Positions 54,461-64,000 of a DNA stretch of 64,000 bases are shown here, piece after piece. Location: positions 124,001 through 188,000 of the forward strand of contig NZ_NPDM01000001.1 in NCBI RefSeq assembly GCF_002812085.1, given 5' to 3'. A program made the position numbers and the translations under genes. A model generated the notes under the pieces. The model was not told where the DNA came from, did not search any database, and was given only the letters and a program-made list of their open reading frames with translations. The stretch's first letter is position 1. Each line of letters starts with the position of its first letter. The stretch comes from Leptospira levettii (lineage in GTDB: Bacteria > Spirochaetota > Leptospiria > Leptospirales > Leptospiraceae).

Positions 54461-57400
54461 TCTTCAATCATAGCAGATGTATAAAGGCGATACCCAATCC
54501 AATACCTATCATCTATCGAATAAGATTTTGCTGCATTTTTGCCATCAATCAATCGGATGTGTAAAGGTTTTTCCAATTCTTCATTCGCAAAAAATTGACG
54601 GATAAAAAACAAATTATGTACTCCATTTTGATTTCCAGAATGTAAGACAAACAATCCTTTATTCTGTTGTCCCAAATAATAGGCAATGCCACTAAAATCA
54701 TTGGTAAATTGCAAAGAAGGTCCAATCTTCTGATTTGCATACACAATAGTCGTTTGTGATGATTTGGATTTTGTATCCATCAAAGGATGAGAATCCAAAC
54801 ACAAATAATTCAAAGAACACCAACCCAATTCTGAAAAATCTACTTTGTAAGGAGATTCAATCTCTTTTACACCATTTGTTTCCCACTGCACCAGACCAGC
54901 ACTGATCTCGTTTTCCAATGAATTACGAAATCCGAATGTAGTTACCTTAGGATTTTTTGGAGAAATGTCTTTCAACTTAAGACTAGGGTTAGTTAAAAAA
55001 TCGGATACAGAAGAGACTGAATAATACTCTGTGTCAGGAATAACAAATGGAACCACTGAATGGATTCCTGATGCAAATAGATAATGACGATTTTTTTGAT
55101 TGAATCGTAAGTTGGTTCTATATTTGTCAGCTAACGATTCACGTAAAATCACTTCTTGGTTACCTGATTCCGAGGAACGGAAGTATCTCACCAATTCTCT
55201 ATAAAGTAATTTGTTATCAGGGAACAATTCCCTACCCAACGACTTACCTTGCGCAAAACTTAAAAGATACGTTTTACGACCTAAGTCAAAAATACCATGA
55301 AACTCTTGATTGGCCACCATCTTCTTTTTTAATCGTTCTGCATACAATTCAAAGTTGGGAAGATACTTGAGGTATAGGACTTGGTCTGAAAATCTTTCAG
55401 AAGTATAACGAAAGATTTCCCTTGCAATCGCAATGTCAAAAAAACTTTCAGAGTTATTTTTCTCTAAACATTTTTGCATCAGGAAATAAAACAAAAATTC
55501 ATATTCTGTTTTTAACTCGGGGCTTATGAATTCATTTCGATTTTTTTTATTAAAATCGTTAAGTAAGGATATATATTCTTCAGGTTTTTTAGTTAAAGCA
55601 GATTCATAGACTTTACTAAATACATTCCCAGACCTAACTTCATTTTTGGACTGGTTTCTTAAATAATCCCTCTTCCATAAAAAATCTGTCCACTTTGTAA
55701 CCCAAAAAACGTTACCTTCCCCCACTTCAGAATGTGTTTTCTGGATTTTGGTAACCAACTGTTCTGCCAATTCCCAATCACCACGTAAATACAAAGCTTT
55801 TGCTAATTCCAACTGAAAAAATAAAGATCTGTAAGTTCGCCCCTCGTTTTGTTCCATTTGTAAAAGTAATTCAAACAATGAATTTACTTCTTGGTTCTTT
55901 TGGAACGGTATGGAACGTAAGATCATATGAAAAAACAAAGTTCGATTTAGATGAGAAAGTTTTGTTAAGACAGATTGTCCATTTGTCAAATATTCAGGGG
56001 TTAAAGATAAAATCTCCGAATAACCTGTTTGTAACTGTTCTTTCCAAGTTGTATATAACCTTAATCGATAGGTATCATATATGGAATCAGAATATCCAAA
56101 TTTTGTAAAATCTCTAGATAGGATTTTTTCATCAAACAGGTTCCAATCTTTTTTGAATCCATAATTATATGCTGATGTGGAAGTTAGATTGGTAAGATAT
56201 ATTTCTTTATCACCAAATACAAATGCTTTATGAAAGTAAATTTCCAAAAGCCGATTTTTTAGGACATTTTTCTCTTTGGATGTCTTAACTAGTTTAGCTA
56301 ATTTTTTAGTTTGATCATCAGCTTCCACAAACATATAATTTTGGATGTACAAACTTCCCAATCGATACGCTTGCAAAAATGGATCTTCTTCTTTTTCAAC
56401 TTTTCTTCGCAATTCATCTTTTGAATTAAAATCTTTTAGTTTTCCTGAGCGTAATTGTGAATAAAATTCAAGAGCACCTAAGTAAGTATCTCTTTCTTCG
56501 CCAATAAAATCTGATGATTTATAACCACAATCTTCCTTTTCCTTTGCAGAAAAACAGGAAACCAAATACTCATAACGTACTTGGTTTTGGAATGGTAAAT
56601 CTTTGTATTTTCTCCATAAAGGGCGAAATATGGATCGTTTAGGAATATTTGAAAATATTTCAGCTCGTAACCTTGCTAATCTCAATTCCAAATAAGGTAA
56701 CAAGGGGCTACCTTCATCTAACAAAGTAGATGCGGTATAATAATTCTCATATGCCTCATTCAATTCCTTTGATTTTTCATTTTGATATCCAAGATCGATG
56801 AATGATTTGGCTGTTTCTATCAAACTCTCAGATGAAATTGAAAATGGTTTCCAATTGCCTATAAAAACCTGATTCTCTTTTTTTACGTATTGTTCGAGTT
56901 TCGAAGGAGTAAAATCTGGATTTTTATCTTCTCTAAATGAAACTATATTCTGAATTCTTTTAGTTCTTAAGATTTCATAAATGAGTCCAATTTTATTCCA
57001 TTGTGATTCAGTTTTAAAGTTACTCTGATTAAAACCAACAATCGATATCTCAGAACCACTTCCTTGGAACAATTCTCTAAGTGGTAAAACCTGTGAAAGT
57101 TCATCTCCAAACAAACTTGTTTGACGATCTAAATTTTCCTTCGATACCAAATAATCTGTATCAGAAAGTAAAATCCCCAAATTGCCATTTGGCACCGCAC
57201 GTATATGGGTGTCCTTTTTACGTTCCTGTTTCTCTCCATAAACAGTTACCCACTTAAATCGACGTTCATTTCGTTCACTGAATAATTGAATATGATTACG
57301 ATCAAATATAACGGATGGATACCGATCTTTATGTTTACTAAATTCAATTAGTTTCTGAAGATTATCTCCTTTGTTTTGTTTACCCAATAATTGGATTTTT

Positions 57401-60400
57401 GGAGACGTGGGACTCAAATTGGGTAAACACAAATCTAATTCTTGTTTTTCACTACATTTTGTATGAACAATTTTCCCATCCTTCCAATAGAAAGTATGGA
57501 TACTATCTCCAAATTGGTAAATTCCATTCCAATCAGGGAAATAGGATTCGCTGACAGGTCGTCTAGGTTCAAAAAAGGCAGTTCGTTCGGGAGACACAGA
57601 TTTTAGTTTACCAATGATTAAGCCTAATTTAGTCGATTCTTCATTTTCTTGTTTTATGAATGGTTTAATATCTTCGCGTTTGATTGTTTTTTCAACGATT
57701 TGATTGGTTACTTTTTTATAACCTTTATACCATCGCAAAAGATCTTGGTAATTTAAATTGAGTTTAGAATCCTCAAACTCAAATTGTGCAGAAATCAGAT
57801 CTCTAAAAATTTCCAAACTTCTGTAATTTTCCCAAAGATTTACCATTGGACTTATTTCAGAATTCTTCAAATGAATCTCTGAAAATGTTTCAATGAAATT
57901 TTCCAATCTATTTTTAGGAGTGAACATTCTGACTGACAAGTTTGTTTGGTAAGACTGTACTGCTTCTTTTAAATATGGATCTGAGGTAGAGGGATTTTGC
58001 GAAATTTTAGTTTGCCACTTTGTTCGCATCACATTCGACCAAAACTTTTCTTCATCCAATCGAAATTCAAATGCCAACTCAGCTGTTTCTTTCCATTTTT
58101 TCTCAGCCATGATTTGGTCACCTAACATCATGTAAACTGAATATAGGTTTAATAAAACTCGTACTCTTGTTTGTCTCGAAATGGGATCACTCACCAATCC
58201 GATTAATTTTGGATCAACGAGTCCTGGATTTTCTAATAAGGGAATCGCTTCTGCTAATTGTGGGATATATTCTTTTCCTTCTCTCACATTTTGAAGAGCT
58301 AAATAATACAATCCAAGTCCATAGTATAAATCAAAATTTGGATTTATGATTCGGAAATTAATTTCACAGGTTTCATTTGCCTGTTTACAATTTTTTAACT
58401 CTCTGTTTTTCCAAGAATTAAGGTCTTCGAAATAGGATTTCAAAGTATTTTTCTTATATTGTTCAGAAAGGTGATCTGTTTCTTGCACAACAAAAGCAGA
58501 ATGACTATAATTATGAAAAACACGGTCTAAATCCTTATTGGATGCAGATTCGAGTAATTTATCAACTAACTCACGGTAACGATCATTTGCTTCAATTGGT
58601 AAATTACTTCTTTGGTATATTTGTGCTTCGACTTGTCTTGATTTTGCTAAAATATTTTTCCCAATGATGGTTCCATCCAAACCTTTCGATGTAATTAACT
58701 TATTCCTAATTTGGATTTCACTTAGAGCGGAAACATATTCCTCTTGTTCAATATGGTTTTCAATCCGAACACCAAGGGTTAATAAGTATTTGAAGTCATT
58801 TGGAAATTCACCGGGGAAACGACCGTCTCCAATCACTCGCACGTTATCCCCTAAAAATAGATTCCAAGGACTCCATTTTTTCCACCTAGCATAAAGGGAT
58901 ACATTAGTTGATTTATATTCCGATTCTGCCAATTGTAACATCTGATAAGAATCCCTAAATCTTCCACTTTTCTGAAAGGCAATTGCGAGATAATTGGCTA
59001 GGTTAATAGGGCTTATGAATTTTACATCTTTGTTATAAGCAATGGCTGTTTGAAATGAGACAATCGAATCTTCAAAGAGACCAAACTCCAATTCAGACAA
59101 ACCACGTAACGCAAATAGTAATGCTAATTTGGATCGTATTGCGTTCAGTTGTGCTTGTGTGATTGAATTTGGTTCTTGGGCATACTGGTTTACATATTGA
59201 TAATATTCATTTTTAAAATAAATATCAATAGATTTTGAAAATTGTTCAGATGCCTTTTTATACTGACCCTGGTAGATCAGGGATTTACCATAATTAAAAC
59301 GATAGATTGCTTCTTGTTTATAACCATCAAATTGGTTTTTGGAAGACAATGCAGAAGAACTCTCTTCCACCTTCCGATAACTCTCATTTGCCTTTGGATA
59401 GTTGTTTAATAAAAAATAATTATTCCCTAAATTTAGATTTAAATCCGATATCACTTTTTTATTTGCATAATCATCCCCAAGGAACACTAATATTTGATTA
59501 TATAACTCAATATTAGCTTCTAAATTCTTATCAGGAAAATATTTCTTGTATAAACTTTCATAAACCTCAAAATCAACATTCCCTGAATTTGGATCCTTTT
59601 GCAATTTCATCAAATCTACATATTGATATAACCAACCAAGCAATTGGTAAGCATCATAATGAGTAGGATCTGCATAAATGATCCAACGTAATTCTAATTC
59701 CGCACGTTTAAAATTTTCTAATATTTCTGCTTTTCGCACGTCAGTCATCGTGCCAGTAGAATAATAATACGATTCATACGTTACATACTTATTAATTAGA
59801 TAATAAGAATAACCATAAAGTGTAGCTAAATCTAAATATGGCCGTGCTCGTGGAACTGCTTGTTTATAATACAACTCTGTCCAATTGAGAGCTTTCCCAG
59901 ATAGAACTTCAATTTTTTCAAAATCTTTTATATTGACGATGTTTCGAACAAGTTCCCTATCGGTGACAATTGAAGTGATACTTGCCAAATTTCCAATGAC
60001 ATTGAGTTTATCCTTACTCAAAATATTGATTTGATTGAGTAATGCCCGCTCTTCTTCCTCGCGAATTTTTTTCCCGTAACTAAAAATGGTATCTACCATT
60101 TTCCTTTGGTAATAAATTGCATACTCTTTGTACAAAGAATCCAAATATAAATTCCTAGTTTTGACTAGAAACATGTTTTGGTTGTTAAAGAAATAATGAA
60201 ATGAAGACTGAAGTAAATCTCCAATTCTTTCAAATTCAACAGCCTTATTTTCAAAATAAAAAAATGCACTTTTGATGTCTTCAGCACCCAAATCAACACC
60301 GAGTAGTGGATCGTAAAATTCTAAATAGATTTTTAAGTTTCGAAGTGCATCAGAAGTATTACCAGAAGCTTTTTGGTTATAGTATTTTAGCAAGTTAGCG

Positions 60401-62397
60401 CGCAACAAAATTGGGTTTTTGTACTCTGCCATATAACTTCTAGTCTCAAAAACAGATGGTTTCCCAGGTGGCTCTAAATCAATTTGAAGTGGGATTGGTA
60501 TAATGGAGTCAAGTGTAAGATTCGATTCGTTATAACGCCTTAAATCAGAAAGTGCTTTTGCCTTAATATACAAAAGTGTATGTCTGAAGACATTTTGTTT
60601 CACACTTTCCTTCGAATCTAAAATAGAATTTACATAAGAAAGTACAAGTTCACTATTTTTGTTATCAGATATTTTGGAGATTACATCCTCTAAGAGGTAT
60701 CGAAGGTCTCTCTTTCTATCATTTGAAAAACTATGATTTAGATCACTCAAATAAAGTGACTTTTCTTTCTCCCAAGTATCAATCATTTCCTCATAAAGAT
60801 TAGATAGTTGGTATGTGTTTGGATTAAAATCGTAGCCACCTAACCTTCTTTTTATTTCATCTATTTGATGGTAACTTGGAAAATTTTGATAAATTTTAAA
60901 TAATATTTCTTTAGCGTTTGTTATTTGTTTTTCATTTTCTAAAAAATCAGCGTAAAGATGATAAAGCATTGCTTCACCATCTGTTGGAAATTTTGAACCA
61001 GAAGATTGACGTATTTCAGTTAGTAAATTGAAACCTGAACGAGTTTGTTTCGTTTCATTCCATTTGATAAGGATGATTGCGAATATATTCTTATCTAATT
61101 CTACTTTTCTTTTATATTCGCGAATCAATTGGAGAGCTTCTTCGTTTTTTCCTATGCGTTTCAATGTTGCATATTTTAGCAAAGAAACCTGTGCTTCATA
61201 TATTGGGTATAATGGATCTTCAGAATAAAATAATTCAACCGAGTCTAAGGCCAAGAAGTAAGATTCAATACTTTGACCAGGAGCAAGAACTTTGGAATAT
61301 TGGTATTGTTCTTTTATATTGGGTTGTTTCGGAATGGATCCGTTCTCAGGTATAAAATAGATATTGATGGCATTAAAATAAGATGCCGAAAACAATATAG
61401 ACCCACCATTAAAATTTGAATACCGAACATCAAAATTTGATGTTTCACCAGAAGACAAAATTCGTTCTTCACCTGTAGATAAATTTTTCTTAACAAGAAC
61501 ACTATGGTCACGTTCATCTAATCGCCCATTCCCATTTGTATCTTTTCGGATGGAAGAGAAATATAAGTTTTTTGATCGGTTATCAATTGTTGGAGAAAAG
61601 TCGAGGTATTGATCGTTTGTAATTCGTTTTGTGTTTCCATCCGCTAATTGAATTTGGTAAATCTCACCAAATTTGTTCTCGTTATAGGAAATAACTAGAA
61701 CCGATTGTCCATCAGAAGAAACATAAGGTGAAGTTACTCCCATCGAAGTGATTTGTTTGATTTGAGTTGGTTTATCCAACTGGATAGAACATAAATTTGG
61801 TAACCCTGGAGTGAATCGATCTGAAACGAAGTAAATAGTTTTGCCATCAGGGGACCAAACAGGATCGGTATCGATGATTCCTTTATGGTATTCTCCTTTT
61901 TTATTTGGTAAATTTGTTAAATTGATAAACTCATCACTGATGAATCTATGACCTTTTAAGTATTCCTGGATCCACTCATCAGGTTCAATTTGTAATAATA
62001 TCAAATCACCTTCGGAATCAAATTCCTCTGAAACAAAAACTAAGTATTTTCCATCCGGAGAAATAGCAGGTTTAGATTCAGAAAAAGGATTATCAGTGAT
62101 TGGAACAACGATTGAACTTTGTAAATCGCGAAACCAAACATCAAAATTTCCCTTTTGGTCAGTTGCGTAAAAAAGATACCTTCCATCTTTAGTCGTTGAA
62201 CTATATAAATTGTTCCCCCTTTGAACAGTTAAAGGAAATGGTTTCGATTGTGTTGGCGAAAAATAATTTTTTGAAATTGCAGAATAGTCAAAATTAACAT
62301 TCGCATACCTCACTTTACTTTGGAATAAAGCACAATTGATTGTGATTAATATGAGTAAAAGTAAGGATGACGGGAAAACCTTATGAATTTGCTTCAT
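54457..62397 (-). CDS. Giant lipoprotein: TolB-like propeller, long TPR-type region, degenerate CHAT-like C-terminus
   Basis: This 2646-residue protein starts at ATG 62397 (ATGA overlap with the small lipoprotein gene) and has a lipoprotein signal ending LITINC (Cys22). Residues about 50-370 contain five to six PD40 blades (ISPDGKYLVFVSEE, WSPDGKTIYFVSDR, SSDGQSVLVISYN), a TolB-like propeller, with an EF-hand/dockerin-like loop DTNGNGRLDERD inside. A very long helical region (about 380-2330) carries TPR-like pairs such as INLANYLAIAFQKSGRFRDS. The last ~310 residues look like a CHAT domain: NRHYLFASGIHSVVPFVIPD, YLCLDSHPLMD (His2537), FFIRQFFANEELE and DRYWIGYRLYT. No Cys is found where the catalytic Cys would be (TTIVYANQ), so it is probably not a protease. 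Confidence 0.8.
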   Translation of the reverse strand: MKQIHKVFPSSLLLLILITINCALFQSKVRYANVNFDYSAISKNYFSPTQSKPFPLTVQRGNNLYSSTTKDGRYLFYATDQKGNFDVWFRDLQSSIVVPITDNPFSESKPAISPDGKYLVFVSEEFDSEGDLILLQIEPDEWIQEYLKGHRFISDEFINLTNLPNKKGEYHKGIIDTDPVWSPDGKTIYFVSDRFTPGLPNLCSIQLDKPTQIKQITSMGVTSPYVSSDGQSVLVISYNENKFGEIYQIQLADGNTKRITNDQYLDFSPTIDNRSKNLYFSSIRKDTNGNGRLDERDHSVLVKKNLSTGEERILSSGETSNFDVRYSNFNGGSILFSASYFNAINIYFIPENGSIPKQPNIKEQYQYSKVLAPGQSIESYFLALDSVELFYSEDPLYPIYEAQVSLLKYATLKRIGKNEEALQLIREYKRKVELDKNIFAIILIKWNETKQTRSGFNLLTEIRQSSGSKFPTDGEAMLYHLYADFLENEKQITNAKEILFKIYQNFPSYHQIDEIKRRLGGYDFNPNTYQLSNLYEEMIDTWEKEKSLYLSDLNHSFSNDRKRDLRYLLEDVISKISDNKNSELVLSYVNSILDSKESVKQNVFRHTLLYIKAKALSDLRRYNESNLTLDSIIPIPLQIDLEPPGKPSVFETRSYMAEYKNPILLRANLLKYYNQKASGNTSDALRNLKIYLEFYDPLLGVDLGAEDIKSAFFYFENKAVEFERIGDLLQSSFHYFFNNQNMFLVKTRNLYLDSLYKEYAIYYQRKMVDTIFSYGKKIREEEERALLNQINILSKDKLNVIGNLASITSIVTDRELVRNIVNIKDFEKIEVLSGKALNWTELYYKQAVPRARPYLDLATLYGYSYYLINKYVTYESYYYSTGTMTDVRKAEILENFKRAELELRWIIYADPTHYDAYQLLGWLYQYVDLMKLQKDPNSGNVDFEVYESLYKKYFPDKNLEANIELYNQILVFLGDDYANKKVISDLNLNLGNNYFLLNNYPKANESYRKVEESSSALSSKNQFDGYKQEAIYRFNYGKSLIYQGQYKKASEQFSKSIDIYFKNEYYQYVNQYAQEPNSITQAQLNAIRSKLALLFALRGLSELEFGLFEDSIVSFQTAIAYNKDVKFISPINLANYLAIAFQKSGRFRDSYQMLQLAESEYKSTNVSLYARWKKWSPWNLFLGDNVRVIGDGRFPGEFPNDFKYLLTLGVRIENHIEQEEYVSALSEIQIRNKLITSKGLDGTIIGKNILAKSRQVEAQIYQRSNLPIEANDRYRELVDKLLESASNKDLDRVFHNYSHSAFVVQETDHLSEQYKKNTLKSYFEDLNSWKNRELKNCKQANETCEINFRIINPNFDLYYGLGLYYLALQNVREGKEYIPQLAEAIPLLENPGLVDPKLIGLVSDPISRQTRVRVLLNLYSVYMMLGDQIMAEKKWKETAELAFEFRLDEEKFWSNVMRTKWQTKISQNPSTSDPYLKEAVQSYQTNLSVRMFTPKNRLENFIETFSEIHLKNSEISPMVNLWENYRSLEIFRDLISAQFEFEDSKLNLNYQDLLRWYKGYKKVTNQIVEKTIKREDIKPFIKQENEESTKLGLIIGKLKSVSPERTAFFEPRRPVSESYFPDWNGIYQFGDSIHTFYWKDGKIVHTKCSEKQELDLCLPNLSPTSPKIQLLGKQNKGDNLQKLIEFSKHKDRYPSVIFDRNHIQLFSERNERRFKWVTVYGEKQERKKDTHIRAVPNGNLGILLSDTDYLVSKENLDRQTSLFGDELSQVLPLRELFQGSGSEISIVGFNQSNFKTESQWNKIGLIYEILRTKRIQNIVSFREDKNPDFTPSKLEQYVKKENQVFIGNWKPFSISSESLIETAKSFIDLGYQNEKSKELNEAYENYYTASTLLDEGSPLLPYLELRLARLRAEIFSNIPKRSIFRPLWRKYKDLPFQNQVRYEYLVSCFSAKEKEDCGYKSSDFIGEERDTYLGALEFYSQLRSGKLKDFNSKDELRRKVEKEEDPFLQAYRLGSLYIQNYMFVEADDQTKKLAKLVKTSKEKNVLKNRLLEIYFHKAFVFGDKEIYLTNLTSTSAYNYGFKKDWNLFDEKILSRDFTKFGYSDSIYDTYRLRLYTTWKEQLQTGYSEILSLTPEYLTNGQSVLTKLSHLNRTLFFHMILRSIPFQKNQEVNSLFELLLQMEQNEGRTYRSLFFQLELAKALYLRGDWELAEQLVTKIQKTHSEVGEGNVFWVTKWTDFLWKRDYLRNQSKNEVRSGNVFSKVYESALTKKPEEYISLLNDFNKKNRNEFISPELKTEYEFLFYFLMQKCLEKNNSESFFDIAIAREIFRYTSERFSDQVLYLKYLPNFELYAERLKKKMVANQEFHGIFDLGRKTYLLSFAQGKSLGRELFPDNKLLYRELVRYFRSSESGNQEVILRESLADKYRTNLRFNQKNRHYLFASGIHSVVPFVIPDTEYYSVSSVSDFLTNPSLKLKDISPKNPKVTTFGFRNSLENEISAGLVQWETNGVKEIESPYKVDFSELGWCSLNYLCLDSHPLMDTKSKSSQTTIVYANQKIGPSLQFTNDFSGIAYYLGQQNKGLFVLHSGNQNGVHNLFFIRQFFANEELEKPLHIRLIDGKNAAKSYSIDDRYWIGYRLYTSAMIED

Positions 62398-62969
62398 TGG
62401 TATTTTTCCCACCTTCCTGAAACTGTCTCGTAATATTCACCAATCGAGACTGTTTTATAATATTCTTCGGCTAACGACTGCTTAATTTTTGATAATTCGT
62501 CTTCTTTTTTACCTTTTTTCTTTTGAATTGAAAGTTCTTTCTCCATAATGAACTTACGTGATTCATTTAGAAAAAGAATCACGTCTTCTACTCTCTTTTT
62601 TTTAGCTGGTAGTTCATAATTACTAAATGTTGGAAGAGAAGGTGCAAGTGGATTTAATTTTACATAACCTTGTGGTGTTTCACCCAGAATTCCATGTGCT
62701 TTGTATTTTTTGATTTCAGGAGAAAGGTAATTCAAACGAATTCGATGTGCTCGTATTTCTGGGTCTGAATCTTCTTTTGCTAATTTTTCCTGATTGTTCT
62801 GACCATTTGTAGAGGATTGAATCGAACCGATCATCCAACCTTCTTTTTCTAATTCTCTATCCTCACCTACCATCTGTTTTTCGGCAGCTGTTTGGGCATT
62901 GGTGATTGTAATTGGAGGTACTTTTAGGCTACAACCCATGAGTAAAAATGATAATAGAATTCGTTTCAT
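62394..62969 (-). CDS. Small lipoprotein paired with the giant protein
   Basis: The 191-residue protein has a short lipoprotein signal MKRILLSFLLMGC. The mature part is charged, with the KVPPITITNAQTAAEKQMVG start, a segment LGETPQGYVKLNPLAPSLPT, and a C-terminal helical part ending SIGEYYETVSGRWEKYQ. I recognise no family. The ATGA overlap with the giant gene and a seven-base gap to the AsmA/TamB-like gene above place it in one operon, so it may help to localise or hold the giant protein. That is inference. Confidence 0.75.
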   Translation of the reverse strand: MKRILLSFLLMGCSLKVPPITITNAQTAAEKQMVGEDRELEKEGWMIGSIQSSTNGQNNQEKLAKEDSDPEIRAHRIRLNYLSPEIKKYKAHGILGETPQGYVKLNPLAPSLPTFSNYELPAKKKRVEDVILFLNESRKFIMEKELSIQKKKGKKEDELSKIKQSLAEEYYKTVSIGEYYETVSGRWEKYQ

Positions 62970-62976
62970 ACAAACC

Positions 62977-64000
62977 TCACTCTTGGTATGTTTGGATCTC
63001 GTTTTGTGCTCGTTTCAAAAAATTTGCAAGAGGCATTCTCTGTTGAGAAATTTTGCCATCTTCTAGTTTCATGATCAATGATAAGAGAGAACGATCAAAA
63101 TACACATCAGCATATACAAGCCCTCTTGATAAAGATATGTCGATTTTACTAATGGGATAACTGTCTGTAATACGATCGATAAAGAAGTTCTGAGCTGAAA
63201 TTACATTTAAAGCACTTTTACCAAAGTCACGACCAATTTGGAAAATTGAAAAAAACAAATCCAAATTAGCAATGGGTTCACTTAAATCCCTAACCTTAAT
63301 GTTTAAGTCTGCCTTTAATTTCCCATCATCAATTTTATCTCGCACTTTAGGTGCCATGAGTTGTTTTAAATCAATATCTCTAATGAGTAAATTTCCTCTA
63401 AACTCCATGTTTTTAGGATCTAAATTTCCTAAATTAAAAACTAAATTTTTACCTAAGATGATGCCATCCATAGAAAAGGATTTTAAGGATTCAATATTTG
63501 CAAAATTCTCTTTGTATTCGATAAATGCACTAAAGCCAGGTGAATCTTTTTGTTTTTTCACATATTCAAAAGGTAAGTTAGGGATATTTGGGTGAGTTCC
63601 AATCACTCTACCAATTGTTACATTTGGAGTATTCATTCGTCCGTAATTTTTAATGAAGATCGACTTATCTCCAATGATTAAACTTTCATCTGGTTTGAAG
63701 GCTAAATCATGTTGGATCGGAATTTTTGCATTAATTTCTTCCATCAAGTATGCCTTACAAGATTCTCCTGGGCATTTTTGATTGTTGTAAGACAAGGAAG
63801 GTAATTTTGAAAATAACTCTCCATTAATATCATAATCATTTATTTTTAAATTTAACCCTAAATCACCATGAACCGAAATTCCTTTTGCCAAATATTGTTT
63901 GGATGGAGAAACCACAGAAACATTCAAATCTAAATTGCCAAAATAAGGACCTAACGGTGGTTTTGGTTTGTTTAGTTTAACCAATTTTCCACTCAAAGAA
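62977..64000 (-). CDS. AsmA/TamB-like protein (C-terminal part)
   Basis: The gene continues beyond the right edge; the last 340 codons are visible. The sequence is beta-rich with a repeating pattern of alternating hydrophobic residues and short Asn/Asp turns (FRGNLLIRDIDLKQLMAPKV, DGKLKADLNIKVRDLSEPI, YPISKIDISLSRGLVYADVY), as in the C-terminal parts of AsmA-, TamB- or YdbH-like lipid-transfer proteins. It ends NFLKRAQNEIQTYQE. No membrane helix is visible in this part. It is the first visible gene of the operon with the small lipoprotein and the giant protein. An envelope lipid-handling role is inferred from the fold pattern only. Confidence 0.55.
   Translation of the reverse strand, partial: SLSGKLVKLNKPKPPLGPYFGNLDLNVSVVSPSKQYLAKGISVHGDLGLNLKINDYDINGELFSKLPSLSYNNQKCPGESCKAYLMEEINAKIPIQHDLAFKPDESLIIGDKSIFIKNYGRMNTPNVTIGRVIGTHPNIPNLPFEYVKKQKDSPGFSAFIEYKENFANIESLKSFSMDGIILGKNLVFNLGNLDPKNMEFRGNLLIRDIDLKQLMAPKVRDKIDDGKLKADLNIKVRDLSEPIANLDLFFSIFQIGRDFGKSALNVISAQNFFIDRITDSYPISKIDISLSRGLVYADVYFDRSLLSLIMKLEDGKISQQRMPLANFLKRAQNEIQTYQE

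Noticed and set aside
1..64000. CRISPR arrays, insertion sequences, prophage or integron signs
   Set aside because: No regularly spaced repeats, transposase or integrase motifs, or terminal inverted repeats with target duplications were seen.

Overview
The window looks like a piece of a Leptospira chromosome, probably from the saprophytic or environmental side of the genus. That is an inference, since no database search was possible. The basis is the spirochete-type flagellar set (FliI, FliJ/FlbA and the collar protein FlbB), the many lipoproteins with loose spirochete lipoboxes, and the large number of SpoIIE-type phosphatases and histidine kinases. LPS genes (lpxK and an O-antigen-type ABC exporter) add to this, as does a MurA carrying the Asp substitution that fits the known fosfomycin tolerance of leptospires. 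DNA is AT-rich and genes are densely packed. I found no rRNA, tRNA, CRISPR array, insertion sequence or prophage.

Layout. 1-5.7 kb: the 3' part of a family 3 glycosidase, a membrane-anchored PilZ-like protein, murA with a ferredoxin-like protein, a small zinc-ribbon protein flanked by its own promoter and terminator, and a lipoprotein. 5.7-19.4 kb is flagellar. On the + strand are fliI, fliJ and flbB, interrupted by an oppositely oriented 7TM-kinase-receiver-phosphatase gene. Converging on them is the minus-strand operon flhF-flhG-(157 aa)-fliA-fapA-(96 aa)-(291 aa)-remA-gmk. 19.6-27.4 kb: mnmD and a separate mnmC2-like oxidoreductase (tRNA wobble modification), lpxK-hisE, a periplasmic thioredoxin, ugd, and a two-component polysaccharide ABC exporter. 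27.4-39.3 kb: exported proteins of unknown function, a HEAT-repeat protein, a response regulator, glycogen phosphorylase, a DUF192 lipoprotein, a crotonase, a SpoIIE phosphatase, a metallopeptidase-like lipoprotein and a probable outer-membrane barrel.

39.4-49.1 kb is one chemosensory operon: MCP, CheW, CheA, CheB, a kinase with a degenerate receiver, two CheY-like proteins and a PAS kinase. Its CheA carries five copies of an E-F-G-[IL]-F motif between the phosphotransfer and dimerisation domains. 49.1-53.4 kb: purM, murI, an aminotransferase and a membrane-anchored HtrA protease, read as one operon from htrA. 53.4-64 kb: a COG4324-type aminopeptidase lipoprotein, then an operon made of an AsmA/TamB-like gene (partial), a small lipoprotein, and a 2646-residue lipoprotein joining a TolB-like propeller, a long TPR-type helical region and a degenerate CHAT-like C-terminus. 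That giant protein and its partners are the best candidate for an undescribed system.
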